Shown in pieces: positions 35,901 through 48,471 of a stretch of DNA of 64,000 bases; the stretch's first letter is position 1, and every line of letters begins with the position of its first letter. Source of the stretch: Megamerina dolium (taxonomy: Eukaryota; Arthropoda; Insecta; Diptera; Megamerinidae); the NCBI GenBank assembly GCA_963854835.1, contig OY978526.1, positions 37,672,501 to 37,736,500 on the forward strand, in the 5' to 3' direction. The position numbers were made by a program, and so were the translations under genes. The notes beneath the pieces are model-generated. The model was not told the DNA's origin and searched no databases. It was given only the letters and a program-made list of their open reading frames with translations.

Positions 35901-38900
35901 TTCGTTCGTCTGTCACGTGATTTGTATTTTCTTTCAGGCAACAGCTGTCAACTTATCAATATTATCAAAATCGATTTGAAACATTTCGACAACATTCTCC
36001 TTATTAATTTTTATGTTCTGAACAATAAACAAAAATTCTAACAAGATTTCAGGAAATAAAACTTTTTTTCTAACTTTTACGTCCGAAAAGTTAGAAGCCT
36101 CAGTAAAAAGCGTAAAAATATATGCACTGTATTTGAAAAACTATCACAAGCAGACATCAAGTTTATTCTATAATGTTTAGGAAACAGAAACATGTTTCAG
36201 AATCGCCAACTGGTTTCTATTCTAGGTTATCATTCATAAAACTTACTCTGCATACCGCATTACACAGTTACCAATGTTAACCTATATATTATCAACAAGT
36301 ATATTTTGACTATTCCACTAATATTGTTATTATAATACTTTATCCATGTTATTTTGTTTTGCGCATGATTCACCGCAGATTATCTCTCTTGTCATATGTA
36401 AATTGGTCCTCACAACCATTTTGATACAACCAGTATCAAAATTTTGAATGTGCTTTTTATGCAACATTTTAGGAAGAGAAACAAATTAGTGATTGGACAG
36501 AAATATCTAGATGGGTTATTAACACTTTCACATTGGACAGAATTTTTACTCTACTTCTGCCCCCCAGATTTTCTAAGTCAATTCGAGTATTCGTTCAGAG
36601 GGTATATTAGTATTTTTAACACTGCAAAATCAAAACCAAACGGCTGAATTATAAACTTAATTTTATTGGGTATAGTTCGGGTTTATATTTAAACTAAAAT
36701 ATCTCAAAATTAGGCCAACCCATTGAAGCCAAATACAAACCGATGTAAAAATATGAAAATATCGGTATTGCATCATATTTTGAATATATACATATGTAGG
36801 GGAGAGAAATAAAAATTCGTCAGGTTTAATGTAGTACTGCAAAATGTCAAAAGTCATATTTGATATCAGTCCGTTGATCAAACATATCTCTCATAAATAT
36901 AAATGTAATTGATATCAAAAATTTTCTGAAAAAGCGCTCTTTTAATTCAGATTTATAGGTTTTTATATATTTTTATTCCCAAAAATATAAAACTATGTCA
37001 TACTTTAGTGGCTCTCCCCTACATTTATTAACTTTGTATTATACACTTTCAGCGTGTGTTAGACTAATTAACACTTATTCATAATTTCCCAATAATATGA
37101 TTTATTGAATTCATTATTCAAATGGCAAGATGTGAAATTTTACTTTTTGCGCATTCAAATTAATTGATGTGAAATAGCGCGCTGATATGCAATCAAGGGA
37201 TGACTAAAAGTCAAATAAATAAAAATTGCTTAGGTTTGGAATTTATAAGCGAGAAAGGAGACAGCAACGTTCAAAATGTCCAAATTTTAAGCACTTCGTA
37301 AAGGAGCTCGTTATGAGTATTTAATTTATAAGAATATTAGATTTTGTTCCTAAAGAACCATTGATTTTCCTGTTTATTGCCATACTCGCCATTTCGGAGA
37401 ACGGTTAAAAGTTGCCGAAATTTATTATCCAGCTTATGTATTAATATAAAATTAATCAACTGTTAAATTTATGTCGATCATTCAAATACATAAATGCATA
37501 AGTATCATATTCGAATATATGCAAGTAAATTGTTATGTCAAACATTCAAATGAAATGATATTATGATGTAATCGCGTGTACAGCCATTCGAGCATTTGAC
37601 AAGAACTGAATAACCTGCACAGTAAAAGTAATTGTTGTATATATTTTATACATACATATGTTTATATATAATTATGTGTGACAAGTGTGACAAGTCGATA
37701 CGACTTCCTGGATCACGCAATTAAAATGCTTATATGCCAAGTATTCTGCAATATTCAGGTTATGTGTTTTCAGTAACTATGGTACGCAATGTAATAACTA
37801 TAGTAGACTAATTTTCTATTAGCAATAACTATTACTTACACCTGCAATTTCTGGCAAGTAGTGAATTAATTAAATTTCGGTGTCTAGTCACACATTGGAG
37901 TACATACTTAGGTATTGTATGTTGGCAACTGCACCAAACAAGATTTCGATGTTGAACGCAACGGCGAGGCTACTTCACTATGATGAATAAACGAAAACAC
38001 GTTTGTTTTAATTGTTTAACCATTTGGATGAAATATTCCTCAATATTTACTCTTATCCATCTAATTGTCTATTCAACCTGTGCATATTAATTACTATGTA
38101 ATTCTGCATAATACCGAATATAAACACTACACTGTAAGAAAATATTATTACAATATTATTAGGACAATGACAAGATCATCAACTAATTCTACAACAAAGC
38201 GCTAAAAAACGGAGATGTCGCTTATTTCACCTCTTCGCTAGACAGTGATCCTTGGCAAGGCCATGGTGGAAGTCTCTTCAAAAAGAGGAAACATCTTACA
38301 AGTATCTCACAACACTTGAAATACCTGCATGCTAAACTAGGCAAACAACGTCTGCTGGCTTTCGCACAACAACTCAGCAACTTGATAGCTAAAGTCGTAG
38401 CAGCTTATTAAGACATTGACTGCGATTAGTATCAAGAAGATGAAATCAAAACAAACGAATAATATGTACTAATAAAAACAAATCACAACCTCATACCATC
38501 CATCAAGTGATGGTATATGTTTGATATGAAGTAAATATAGAAGCACGTGGTAACTAGAATAGTAAATAAATAATTCGTTTAGCTATGTTCATCTGTGCAA
38601 ATATGGAAATTAAATTTGTGCAAAAGTGGAATTTTATAATTCAGTGTATTTTAATAACGGAAACATGAGTTTACAACCGTAAATCACAAATAGATTTCAA
38701 TACAATGGAAGTGGCAAATAATCTGTGTTTTTATGTGTGTTTATGTTTATGTGTGCTTCAGTTCAGACATATGCATTAATAATACATAATCACACTTGCG
38801 CACTCCACATGTGTAAATACTAAAGAACTTCTCTATGATAGCTTCTGTAAAAGTGCTTAAAATATAAAAAAGGATTATTATATACTTGTATATCAAAAAA

Positions 38901-41900
38901 TACATACATACATACAATTTCAACGAAAATAAATCCATAAGGTCTGTGTGAGGACAGGCGTAGAAAGAAATTTATAGAGTGTGGTTTTTGTTCATCGACA
39001 GATGATTCGACTTTTCATTAGCCTACTACTTGCCTACTAGTAGCACCTGCTAGTAAGAGCAATTCTTAGCATAATCTGGTTCGAAGGTGCTTCGTTTTGC
39101 CCCCCTTCGAAATAAAATTCATTTGACTTGACTCTCCTTCCAATTTAGTGAATGCTGCTAAAATGTTTCAAATAGCCAAGATTTTCTGAAATAAAAAAGA
39201 ATAAATAAGAAACACATAAACTGCGGTTGTAGGCGTAAACAATAAAGCATTTGTGATATAATACTTGCAATGAATCGTAACACAACATCTTATCGTATTA
39301 GTTTTTAAACTTTCAATCAATCAACTTTCAATGATCACTCATATTGTTTCATCATATCGCCTCATAGATGAAACTTCATTTTTACTGAAAGTGTCAATTT
39401 CATTAAAAAACGTGACTTTAATCATTAAGAGCAACTTATACACATACACATATAAATGTATTAGGTTACATAATAATATAAATTACGGTCACACATACAT
39501 ACATATTTGGCATTACAATCTCTAAATTTAATCCTTTCTTAAAATCTTATGTACGCATATGGACAGAAGAGTCTTGTTTATATTGGCATCATTCAAATAC
39601 AACAGAGAAGTTGTTAACTACAATTACCAATTTAATAGTAATTGTGATTTAGTAATACAATGGGTTGACAAGACTTCAAAATGCATGAGGATTTTGTCAT
39701 CGTTCGCAACAACCCAGCAGCCTGACCTAACTCAACTGCCTGCATGCCTGAACTGGTTTGGAATATACCATATTGTTTGAGCATGAAATTAATATTAATA
39801 TCTACATACCATATACTCTCGCTTATACGTAAATGCTTTGTCGCGGTTTATGCGCTTTGTGACGCATATGAATGGGTTAATCATTTCAATATGTATTGTA
39901 CATATAACTATAATTACACGTAACATACGTAATATACATGAGAGTACCTGTAGAAAAGTATGTCCATTAAAGTTGTACACTATTGTCATGTTAGTGAATT
40001 ACGTGAGAGTCGACCAGCCGGTTATCTTTTGTTATTGCATAGATAAGATGTAATACTTAATAATATGCATATATACAAGTATGTAGACAATATAATTTAA
40101 TTAATATATTTATTGTTATTTTATAGATTTACTATTTTCTGCTGCTTACACTGCCAATGATTAGCCAAAGTTTTCCAACCACAGAAGACAAGACAACAAC
40201 CTCTTTGGAGGAAGTGGATAGTGAGCATGCGGAAAGTGGAGATGATTCTCAGATACAGAAACGCTCTGGTAGCTTTGATTATGTTACGCACCTCAAATCG
40301 GGCTTATTATCTAGTATCGGTCATGCTTCAGCGTCCATAGCATCTGGTAGCTCGGGAAGCAGTAGCGGTGGTTACAAGTCCATCGAATCGGGTCATCAAG
40401 TAATTTAAAATATTTGATATTCACAATTTTCGTATTCACAATTTACAAGTGATTTATTTCTTTTCTCTATTCAAGGGCAACTCCATAAACTATGATCCCT
40501 GGTCGTTTAAGAAGTCAATTCTAAATACCATATTTCAAGCTGTGAAAGCCATCACTGGTGGTGTCACCGCTTTAAAAGGTCAACTGATCAAAGGCAGTGG
40601 TTACGCATTGAGTGCCAGTGGTAATTTAGTTGCCGCTTCTGGCGACAAAGTCACAGATGTCGGTAAATCGATTATCAATTCGGCACAAATTAATTCACAC
40701 ATCTATGGACCGACACATTCTGATGGCACAATTTCTGTTCACCCCCTATCGAAGTTTAGCTCATTGTCGGGTGCTTCATCCGATGGCAAACATTCAGTTC
40801 ATAGCCCAGTTATTCATACAGAAAGTAAGTATACGCCATGCCTAAAATGAATTCATCTACATGTACATATGTATACCTCAAAATCACCAGCATATATAAA
40901 CAGCATATAAAATGTTGTGTTATCATATGTTTTGTGGTTCAGTGGCAATATTTAAAATTGCAAAATTTCCCAATGAAAAATTACAACATAATCGAATGCA
41001 TTCATTAATACGAGTATTCGTGGCAAAAAAAAGTAAATAAATCAGATTGTTTTTTGGGTAATTCAGTCTGATATGCAAAATATAGCGTAACGCTTCAATG
41101 TCATAATCGCAAATGAACCGAATCATACCAACCTCAAATAGGTTCCACTTGATTTAGATCGTGCTCTCTTTTTTCCAAATACACTCGCAATTGGTACAAA
41201 ATGATAGTAAATGAAATGGAGAAATACGTACATACATATGTAAGCAAATTGCATTGTATAATACATTTTGTGTAGAAAATGCGTAAGAGATCAATTTCAC
41301 AACAATTTGCAATCGACCTCCGCCCAGCGCCAACTGGCAACAGTAGTACGAGTAGCGGGTCAGTGTCAGATGGTAGCCTCTATATAATAAACTATGTAAC
41401 GCCCACCGTGGACCGCACAGATCAACAACAGGAGCAATTTAGTTCAATTGCATTACAAATTTCCGTCGCGCTTGACTATGTGCGCCATATCATATGCTTA
41501 GACGTGCGTTGACCCGAACAGTATACGACGATACCATTTGGCAAATAACTACTTTCATTTTCGACACAGCAACCGGTTTGTACGATATATGTACCTTTGT
41601 GGTAAAGTTAGTATCTATTTGTTTGAGTCTTCACTTAACAATATATTCGCACAGATATCACAGCTGTGCGAAAATTTTAACGATTTTTTTTTTTTGAGAC
41701 AAGCGAATAAATTAAATGCATAAAAAAAACTAATTATTATGGAATATAACAAACGATTAACTAATGTTGCAAACGCTGATACCAACGACCTTGTCACAAG
41801 CTACGTTTTCATTTCTTACTATACTCGTTTATTGGCCCAAATTGCAACATTAGCTCATGTGCAAATAAAATTAGACCAATGAATTAGACTACATGGAGCA

Positions 41901-43853
41901 ATTATCTATGCTTATGTGTACTTGCATATATTTATGAGTATTTACATGTGTGCACTTAACCGTGAAAGTTGCATTAATCCATGGAACACATGTAACGTTA
42001 CCATGGAATAGCAAAGGGTGACCAAATAATATATCAACGGATTCAGATAACAAAATGAACCATAGTCGTAAGACACCTATAAAATGGAGTTAGTTGACAT
42101 GTTTACTTGTTCATTTTGAACTATTTTCTCGCTTCAACCATCGCCAAATGCAGTTCTTGCTGTAAGCACATAAGTGTTATTTCAAGCTGCTTATATTTGC
42201 TTAAAAACAGAATTCAGAACCAAAATACATTTATTTGACTGACGAGAAAAGTACATACAATTGTGACAAATGCAATTCGTAACAGAGTAATTGATTTCGC
42301 ATGTTTTATAGGGTAGAGGCATGAAAGTCCGGCAGTCGTGAAATTATGGCCACTCATTTTCTCCATTTTTATGTACTAGTAGAGTAAATGTCAAAAGTGA
42401 CATTTGATAGCTACAATGTGAGCTTATTATTTTTTGTAATTGTCATGGAATTTTCTTTTGTTTATGACTTTTTCAAAATAATTGCGTACGTGAAAGTTCG
42501 ACTGCTAAACCGTGAACTTTCTAAAACATAAATATTTTTTGTAAAATTTCATCATTTTGAAAATACATAGAAAGAAATCCCGAAATCGAAATCACCTTCA
42601 TTCAATGAAGCTGCCATTTGTATATTAATCAAAAATATCTCTGATAAATATGAATATTATTTAAAAAAGTTTTCTTAAAAAATTGCTCTTTTAACTCAGA
42701 TTTATAGGTTTTTATTTTTTTTAAAGCAAGTATAAACATTTCATACCCTAACTTCAAAACTATGTCGTACTTTCACACCTCTCCGTTACTACTTTTGCTG
42801 TTGTTTTAAGTTTTCCGATATTTTTAATAGACATATACAATGAAAAACATATTTTCAATTTTTTCAAACTGTTATAAATATTTACATTGACCTTTTTTCA
42901 TTATGTATAGCCATTACTTCTTACGAAATACCACCTGGACATTCCAGTTACGGACCCCCATCAAAGCCACCAAGCTATAGCAGTGCAACACATCAATACC
43001 TGCCACCAGCAGGTGGCTCCTACTCAGGTGGCGGAGCATCATTTTCTACTGGGCACGCTGCATTTGAAGCGCCTTCTAGTAATTATTTACCTTCGGGCTA
43101 CGGTCATGACGGTGCGTAGTCGTCACAACTCGAATAAACATACATTTCATACATCCAAAAGAAATTTGAAATTTACAAATAATTTCAGTAACATTTTTTA
43201 TGTACAATCTTGTTTGTTTTCTTCCTAACAATACGTTCTTACTAATCATTATGGTTTTGGACTTACTACTTTGTCATTTTGAAGTCATATTGCATGTTTA
43301 GTTCATAAATACGGGTATATGAGCCATTCACGGCACTATTCGACTACATCAATTTTTGGAAATAACTTATTTTTAAGTCTCAAAGCTAAGTTATTCTTGG
43401 AGACCTAGATTTAAGACACTTCAAAATAGGAGTTAATCGAACTGTGCACTCAAGGATTCATATATAGATATATAAATCATATATTGTGATTAATTTAGTA
43501 TGTACAATAGGGTAGACAAATTTTTCCCAAAAATTGTTTAGTAAAAAAAAGCTACCATTGATTCTAAGTATATTTGCCCAAGGAACCACGGTTTTCAAAT
43601 GCATTTAACCCACAGCATATTGGCTATATATTGGCATATGTTGCTGTATCTAGCCTCTTGTTAGTAGTTAATTTTTTGCTATACACTTTGTGGGTCATAA
43701 ATTTGAACCTATCTAGTGCACATAAGTATTCGAGTATATATTTAAATTCATCTCTATCAGTATTCCGAATATATGTGAATCTTTAGATCTAATTAACTAA
43801 TTAATTTAAGTTCTAACTTAACTGAAGGTGTAGTGGTATGTCTCATTTGTCTA

Positions 43854-43891
<38 letters not shown>

Positions 43892-45715
43892 GTTTGAAAA
43901 TTTCACTCTAACCGAAAAAACTCTAACCGTATCTATTTGAGACACAGAAAAAAATGTATCTGTATATAATAACTTATATCTGTATATTATTTTCACCCAT
44001 ACTAATCGCCCTTCGCTAACATACTCGTATTCATTTATTCTTCTGAACATTTAATACTGAACATATATGGAATGCTTTAAAACACAAGAGCAAATCGACC
44101 GTGTTTAAAAGTATTGCAAATATTGGTTGGTGTTTATGTTTCAAAATTATTTTAATCTTACCTAACAAGGGTGTTATAAGGGTATAAAACTAAAACTACT
44201 AATTAAAATGAAAAATCAATCCCTTCTGCATACATTCATATGTAACAAACCCCAACACAAACCCAAACTACGAAACCTAAAGGTCACATTTACAAAAACA
44301 TGATAAATAATGTACGTAACAAAGCATTCTTGTGTGTAAATAGTAAGCTAAATTTAAGTAAATAATATACCTATTTAGTTAAATAGCAATTTGATATCAG
44401 CATTTAATTTCAGCATTATCTATCAATCATGTATGTACTTATATATGTAAACACAAGTACATACATACATGAAAAATGAATAAAATTAAATCAAATCCTA
44501 AAATTATAAAAAAAACACTGTACATAACAGATGTACATATGTACATACATACACGTACAAATAACCATTCACCCACGTACACCGTACATTTATATAAATA
44601 CACAAACACTAACATTATACATATGTATGTGTACACACACACAGATACTTATGTACATACATATTAATATACTTACATGTGAATGCATACATACATACAT
44701 ATAAAATACATAAGGCTCTTTATGAACTTTTTTAACTACAAACATTGAAATTTTCATTCTCATTACATATTTACACACGTCCAACACAAAAACCACAATA
44801 TCAACAACAACAACAACAAACTACCTTTGTCACACATACATCTACACATACACAGGACATGACGATTTCAACATATATGGACGTCATAAGAAGTTAACTG
44901 ACAAAGAGGCTCGTAAGGCAGCAACAGAATTGCAAGAAATTTTAAATCTTTTGCCAAACGGCAAAACTGAATTCACAGCATCTAAAACGGTCACATTGGA
45001 TGCATCACAGGCTGGTGAGCTTCATCCGGAATACGCTGAATTACAGAACTATGGAGTGCAACAAGAACTCGGGCCATTGGAATCACTTTCACATACTGAG
45101 TCAATAACGGCTGGCTATGGAGCACAACAACCTTATCGTTATCAGGGAGGTCAAGAGAATCCCGCCGATATTTATCATCAAATGGCAAAGAAACAATCGC
45201 CCGAAGAGGCGTATATACAAAAACATCCAGAAGAGGGTTACGACCTTCCTCAAAATACCAATCAGCCAGATGCCAATATTTACAAATATAATAATTATCA
45301 TTCGCCATCAGCTACGAATGCTCTGAATGATCTCACACCAATCATCGCTGCATTGGAGGTAGCAAAAAGAAAGGGTTCGACCGGTGTAAGCACCCAGTAT
45401 GCGGTGCAGAAGAATGTTCATAAAATTCAAGCACCACAAAGTGGCAGCCAAACACAAAACTTCCAACCATTGCCGCCACTGGTGCAACAATCGAAATATA
45501 CATACTTTGATCCTGCTCAAAATAAAGTCGACAACAATTATGCCCCCAGTATTTTTGCACCACCGCCACAACAACGACCTCCGCAACCAGTGAGACGTCA
45601 AGCCCCGCAACTTTCACCGAATTTGTCGCTCAATAAGCGACAATTATCACTTTTCAACGCACACGATTTTGGAAGTCAGGATACGCTTTTATTTAACCCT
45701 TTGACGACAATATAA
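32935..45715 (+). CDS. Secreted low-complexity protein of unknown function
   Basis: Exons join in phase: 32935-32940 (codons for Met-Lys only, ATGAAG/GTGAGT), 40127-40399, 40476-40824, 42911-43111, 44856-45715; 562 residues. The first two exons create MKIYYFLLLTLPMISQS, a textbook signal peptide, which is the main reason for choosing the distant start. After it come a Ser/Gly-rich stretch; a segment of short Lys/Gly/Ser repeats (KGQLIKGSGYALSASGNL and onward); a Tyr/Pro/Ser/Gly-rich exon; and a Gln/Pro-rich tail with PPPQQRPPQP. No enzyme motif, membrane segment or cysteine pattern is visible. Composition suggests an extracellular matrix or cuticle-associated protein (inference). It lies between spaetzle and the cuticle gene. 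I do not recognise a named orthologue. The intron donors are good GTRAGT-type sites except GTAATT and GTGCGT. Confidence 0.8.
33728..33822 (-). repeat. SINE body fragment
   Basis: 'cggctccgaacggcagaac', 'cttgtgatatcactttttct' and 'cacaaagctctttaagaagc' match the SINE body in reverse orientation. Neither end is present. Confidence 0.7.
36799..37019. mobile_element. 221-bp MITE with TA target duplication
   Basis: Ends GGGGAGAG and CTCTCCCC, each flanked by TA. The interior shares 'ctcttttaattcagatttat' and 'aactatgtcatacttt' with the longer relative at 42311-42786. There is no coding capacity. TA duplication suggests mobilisation by a Tc1/mariner transposase. Confidence 0.7.
38196..38411 (+). 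other. Unexplained open frame without Met start
   Basis: After a TAA at 38193-38195, about 71 codons are open to a TAA near 38411. The frame includes NGDVAYFTSSLDSDPWQG, LFKKRKHLTSISQHLKYL and LLAFAQQLSNLIAKVV. Codon composition looks more gene-like than the surroundings. No domain was recognised. No good acceptor precedes it, so it may be a relic of a processed gene or mobile element rather than a live exon. Confidence 0.3.
42311..42786. mobile_element. 476-bp MITE, relative of the 36.8 kb element
   Basis: Left end 'gggtagaggcatgaaagt' and right end, read in reverse, 'acggagaggtgtgaaagt' are inverted relatives, with TA on each side. The interior and right end match the 221-bp element. It lies in intron 3 of the secreted-protein gene, about 125 bp before exon 4. 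Confidence 0.6.
43857..43889. repeat. (TC)n microsatellite
   Basis: About 16 TC units in intron 4 of the secreted-protein gene. Confidence 0.95.
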
Positions 45716-45917
45716 GAGAATTCCGTTTATTGAACTAATGCAAGATGTTTTGGTTTGCTTTTTTGAACATGTGTATTTATAAATTATAGTCTGATCTAAG
45801 TCACAACTAGCATTTGCCGTAGTAGGGTTATGTATTTATCATTGTCATGTAGCCATAAATTAAATATGCGTATATACGTATATACATATACTATTTACAA
45901 ACTATATTAAGTACTCA

Positions 45918-45923
45918 AATAAA
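45918..45923 (+). terminator. Poly(A) signal of the secreted-protein gene
   Basis: AATAAA about 200 nt after the stop at 45715. It is the first good hexamer downstream. Confidence 0.5.
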
Positions 45924-45929
45924 GGTAAA

Positions 45930-46750
45930 AAGAAAAAACAAGTATAATATGCAATTATAATCACAATTACTTGCACCTATAATGTTGATTACACATACTG
46001 ATTTATTATAGTAGTATAGTAATTTCTTCCTTCTTTATACTTATCTCATACTATTTTTCAATTAATTGAAAATGTCAATTTGACATTTACATTCTGCTCT
46101 ATTGCTTATTTTCATTTAATTTCATCTAACTACTCTCTTTCAGAAATCTACTATCCATAATTCCTCCCACTTAGTCCATTATGTATCTCCCAGAAATCTA
46201 TTTGAAGCACAAATAATACGCATCGTTTATTATTCACGGTTCATGGATGTAATAATAAGCAGCCCACATTGTAAAGGCGTTCCTATTCTCTATGCAGGCA
46301 TTTCAACGGAGCTCCACATTCGTAGCATACTTAAAGGTGACACCAGTTCATACCCAGTAGTAGTTGTTATTCGTTTATTTCTGTTACTTTTAAGTACATT
46401 CCATACATATTTATTATATAATTTGTCGTTTTTCTAGTACTCATACATGCATACATATGTACATATGTGGAGATTTTATTTTTAGTTTACTTTTGTCCAC
46501 AAATTTTATTAAATAAAAATATTACAATTTTGTCCTAAGTATATACAAGAGTTTTTTTTATTTCTATTGAAATTGCAACTGAATAATGTGATGCCTGAAA
46601 ATATATACTAGGGATTGTACAGGTTTGCTCTAAATATAAATGTGTAACATATGATCCACACTGTTTGAATACATCAAACTTCTTGCATACATTTAGGCAT
46701 CCAGAAATAATATTGAGAAGAGAAGAGTATTAAATAAAATGTTAATTCTA
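45930..46750. other. Intergenic AT-rich region
   Basis: No gene recognised. It may include the target site and 5' end of the LINE that follows. Confidence 0.4.
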
Positions 46751-46992
46751 CTTTCATTTTCTCGCGATTCCTCTCTGAGGTTGTTGAGTGCGAACGCAAA
46801 CAAACATGTGTGCGCAATATTAAATAAATAAATAATAAAGAACAACTAAAACCCAAAATAGATACTCGCAGAAAGAAGAGGAACCAACTCCACAAGTGTA
46901 TACATATAATGTACCTATACAACAAACTGAACATAAAATATAGATACTGTGTCTATTTGTGCAAAATTAAAAATTATTTAAATTGATAATAA

Positions 46993-48471
46993 ATGAGTGT
47001 AAAGCGCTCTCCACCCCCCGCGCGTAATTCTCCTTCAACTAATGATATGGAGATTAAAACGAGTATAGACGCATCTCATGTAAATGCTAAAGAACTAAAC
47101 AGAAATATACTTCTAATCTCGTCTTTGCCAACAAATAATTTCACACTCCTACAGTCCTACTCCTTCAGTGCACACTCCTACACAACACAGACCAACGGTA
47201 CTTCTCTCTCGTGGAGCGAACAATGTCCCTCTCACAATCTTATTGAAGGAAAAACAACAGCTTCGAATAGCAACTCCGAAACTCATGTTTATAAACAAAC
47301 AAGCAGCAACATTGTTGATAACACATTGAATGCAAATAAGTCAGAAACAACAAAAGTACAAACAGGTATGGACAGATACATTACAATTAAAAGGAAATTA
47401 AGCCCACAGAAATTAAATGATGGTAATAAGGCAAAAATAAATAAAACTAAAATAAATGAAGATGGAAGTGCTTCAGTAGGAAATAGATTCGCATTACTGA
47501 GCGACAAAAACCATGCAACTAATTGCACTGACTTGGGTTCTACATCTAGTACCTCTAATGGCCAAAATAACTTCCATATCGTGTCGCTAACGAAAGGAAA
47601 CATTAAAGAGACAAAAATACAAATAAATAATGAAGACAATTACCGCGCCATTGCCAAATTTCTCAATGAAAACAACAAAAACTTTTACACATATCAGCTC
47701 AAAAGTTCCAAAGGTCTTATTGTTATCTTCAAAGGTATAGATCCGAATGTAGAACCAAATGATATAAAGGAAGCACTGGAAGAAAAAGGCTTTCCGATAA
47801 AAACAGTTATAAATATGGTAAATAAAAATAAGGTCACACAGCCAATGTTTAAAGTTGAATTGATTCCCGAATTCAAAAAACTAAAAAAGAATGAAACATA
47901 TCCTATTTACCAAATGCAATACTTGCTTCACCGTAAAATTACAGTGGAAGAACCACATAAGCGTAAAGGCCCTGTACAATGCACTAATTGTCAGGAATTC
48001 GGCCATACTAAGAGCTATTGCACCTTAAGAAGCGTATGTGTAGCATGTGGAGATCTCCATCAGACATCAGCATGTACTTCTAACAAAAACGACCCAAATA
48101 CTAAGAAATGCAGTAATTGCAATGGTAACCATACAGCAAACTATAGAGGCTGTCCTGTATATAAGGAATTAAAAAACAGGTCTAATCAGAGTCAGGCAAC
48201 TCACTCCCAAGTGCCTACAAAATTTCAAAGTGATGTTATACAAAACAACGCAAATATTCCAAAAATTTCTCATATGTCGTACGCCAATGTATTAAAACAA
48301 ACTGAGCAACATGCAAAAGAACAAATTGCCCAGCTCAATGGAGCCGTTGAATCTATGATTTGCAATTTAACCCAATGCATGACACTATGTATGTCTAACA
48401 TGCAAACTATGATTCAAGAACTGATTAAAGCGCAAAATCAAATGTTACAAGCTCTATTAAATAAAAAATGA
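46993..48471 (+). CDS. LINE ORF1, gag-like nucleic-acid-binding protein
   Basis: 492 residues, intact. The N-terminal half is Ser/Asn/Lys-rich and low in structure. A region around residues 245-315 (FKGIDPNVEPNDIKEALEE onward) fits the PRE_C2HC domain that precedes zinc knuckles in jockey/X-element gag proteins. Three CCHC-type knuckles follow: CTNCQEFGHTKSYC (from 330), CVACGDLHQTSAC (about 349) and CSNCNGNHTANYRGC (about 372). The C-terminal 60 residues look helical and could form a coiled coil. Known role: RNA binding and RNP assembly. Its stop codon overlaps the start of ORF2 as ATGA. Confidence 0.92.
   Translation: MSVKRSPPPARNSPSTNDMEIKTSIDASHVNAKELNRNILLISSLPTNNFTLLQSYSFSAHSYTTQTNGTSLSWSEQCPSHNLIEGKTTASNSNSETHVYKQTSSNIVDNTLNANKSETTKVQTGMDRYITIKRKLSPQKLNDGNKAKINKTKINEDGSASVGNRFALLSDKNHATNCTDLGSTSSTSNGQNNFHIVSLTKGNIKETKIQINNEDNYRAIAKFLNENNKNFYTYQLKSSKGLIVIFKGIDPNVEPNDIKEALEEKGFPIKTVINMVNKNKVTQPMFKVELIPEFKKLKKNETYPIYQMQYLLHRKITVEEPHKRKGPVQCTNCQEFGHTKSYCTLRSVCVACGDLHQTSACTSNKNDPNTKKCSNCNGNHTANYRGCPVYKELKNRSNQSQATHSQVPTKFQSDVIQNNANIPKISHMSYANVLKQTEQHAKEQIAQLNGAVESMICNLTQCMTLCMSNMQTMIQELIKAQNQMLQALLNKK

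Larger units (their letters stand above)
32941..40126 (+). other. Intron 1 of the secreted-protein gene (7.2 kb)
   Basis: It runs from GTGAGT to ...TTTTATAG. It contains a SINE fragment (33728-33822), a TA-flanked MITE (36799-37019) and an unexplained open frame (38196-38411). The rest is AT-rich with no recognised feature. Confidence 0.65.

Noticed and set aside
44991..45617. Several antisense ORFs of 60-105 residues
   Set aside because: They are shadows of the last exon of the secreted-protein gene.
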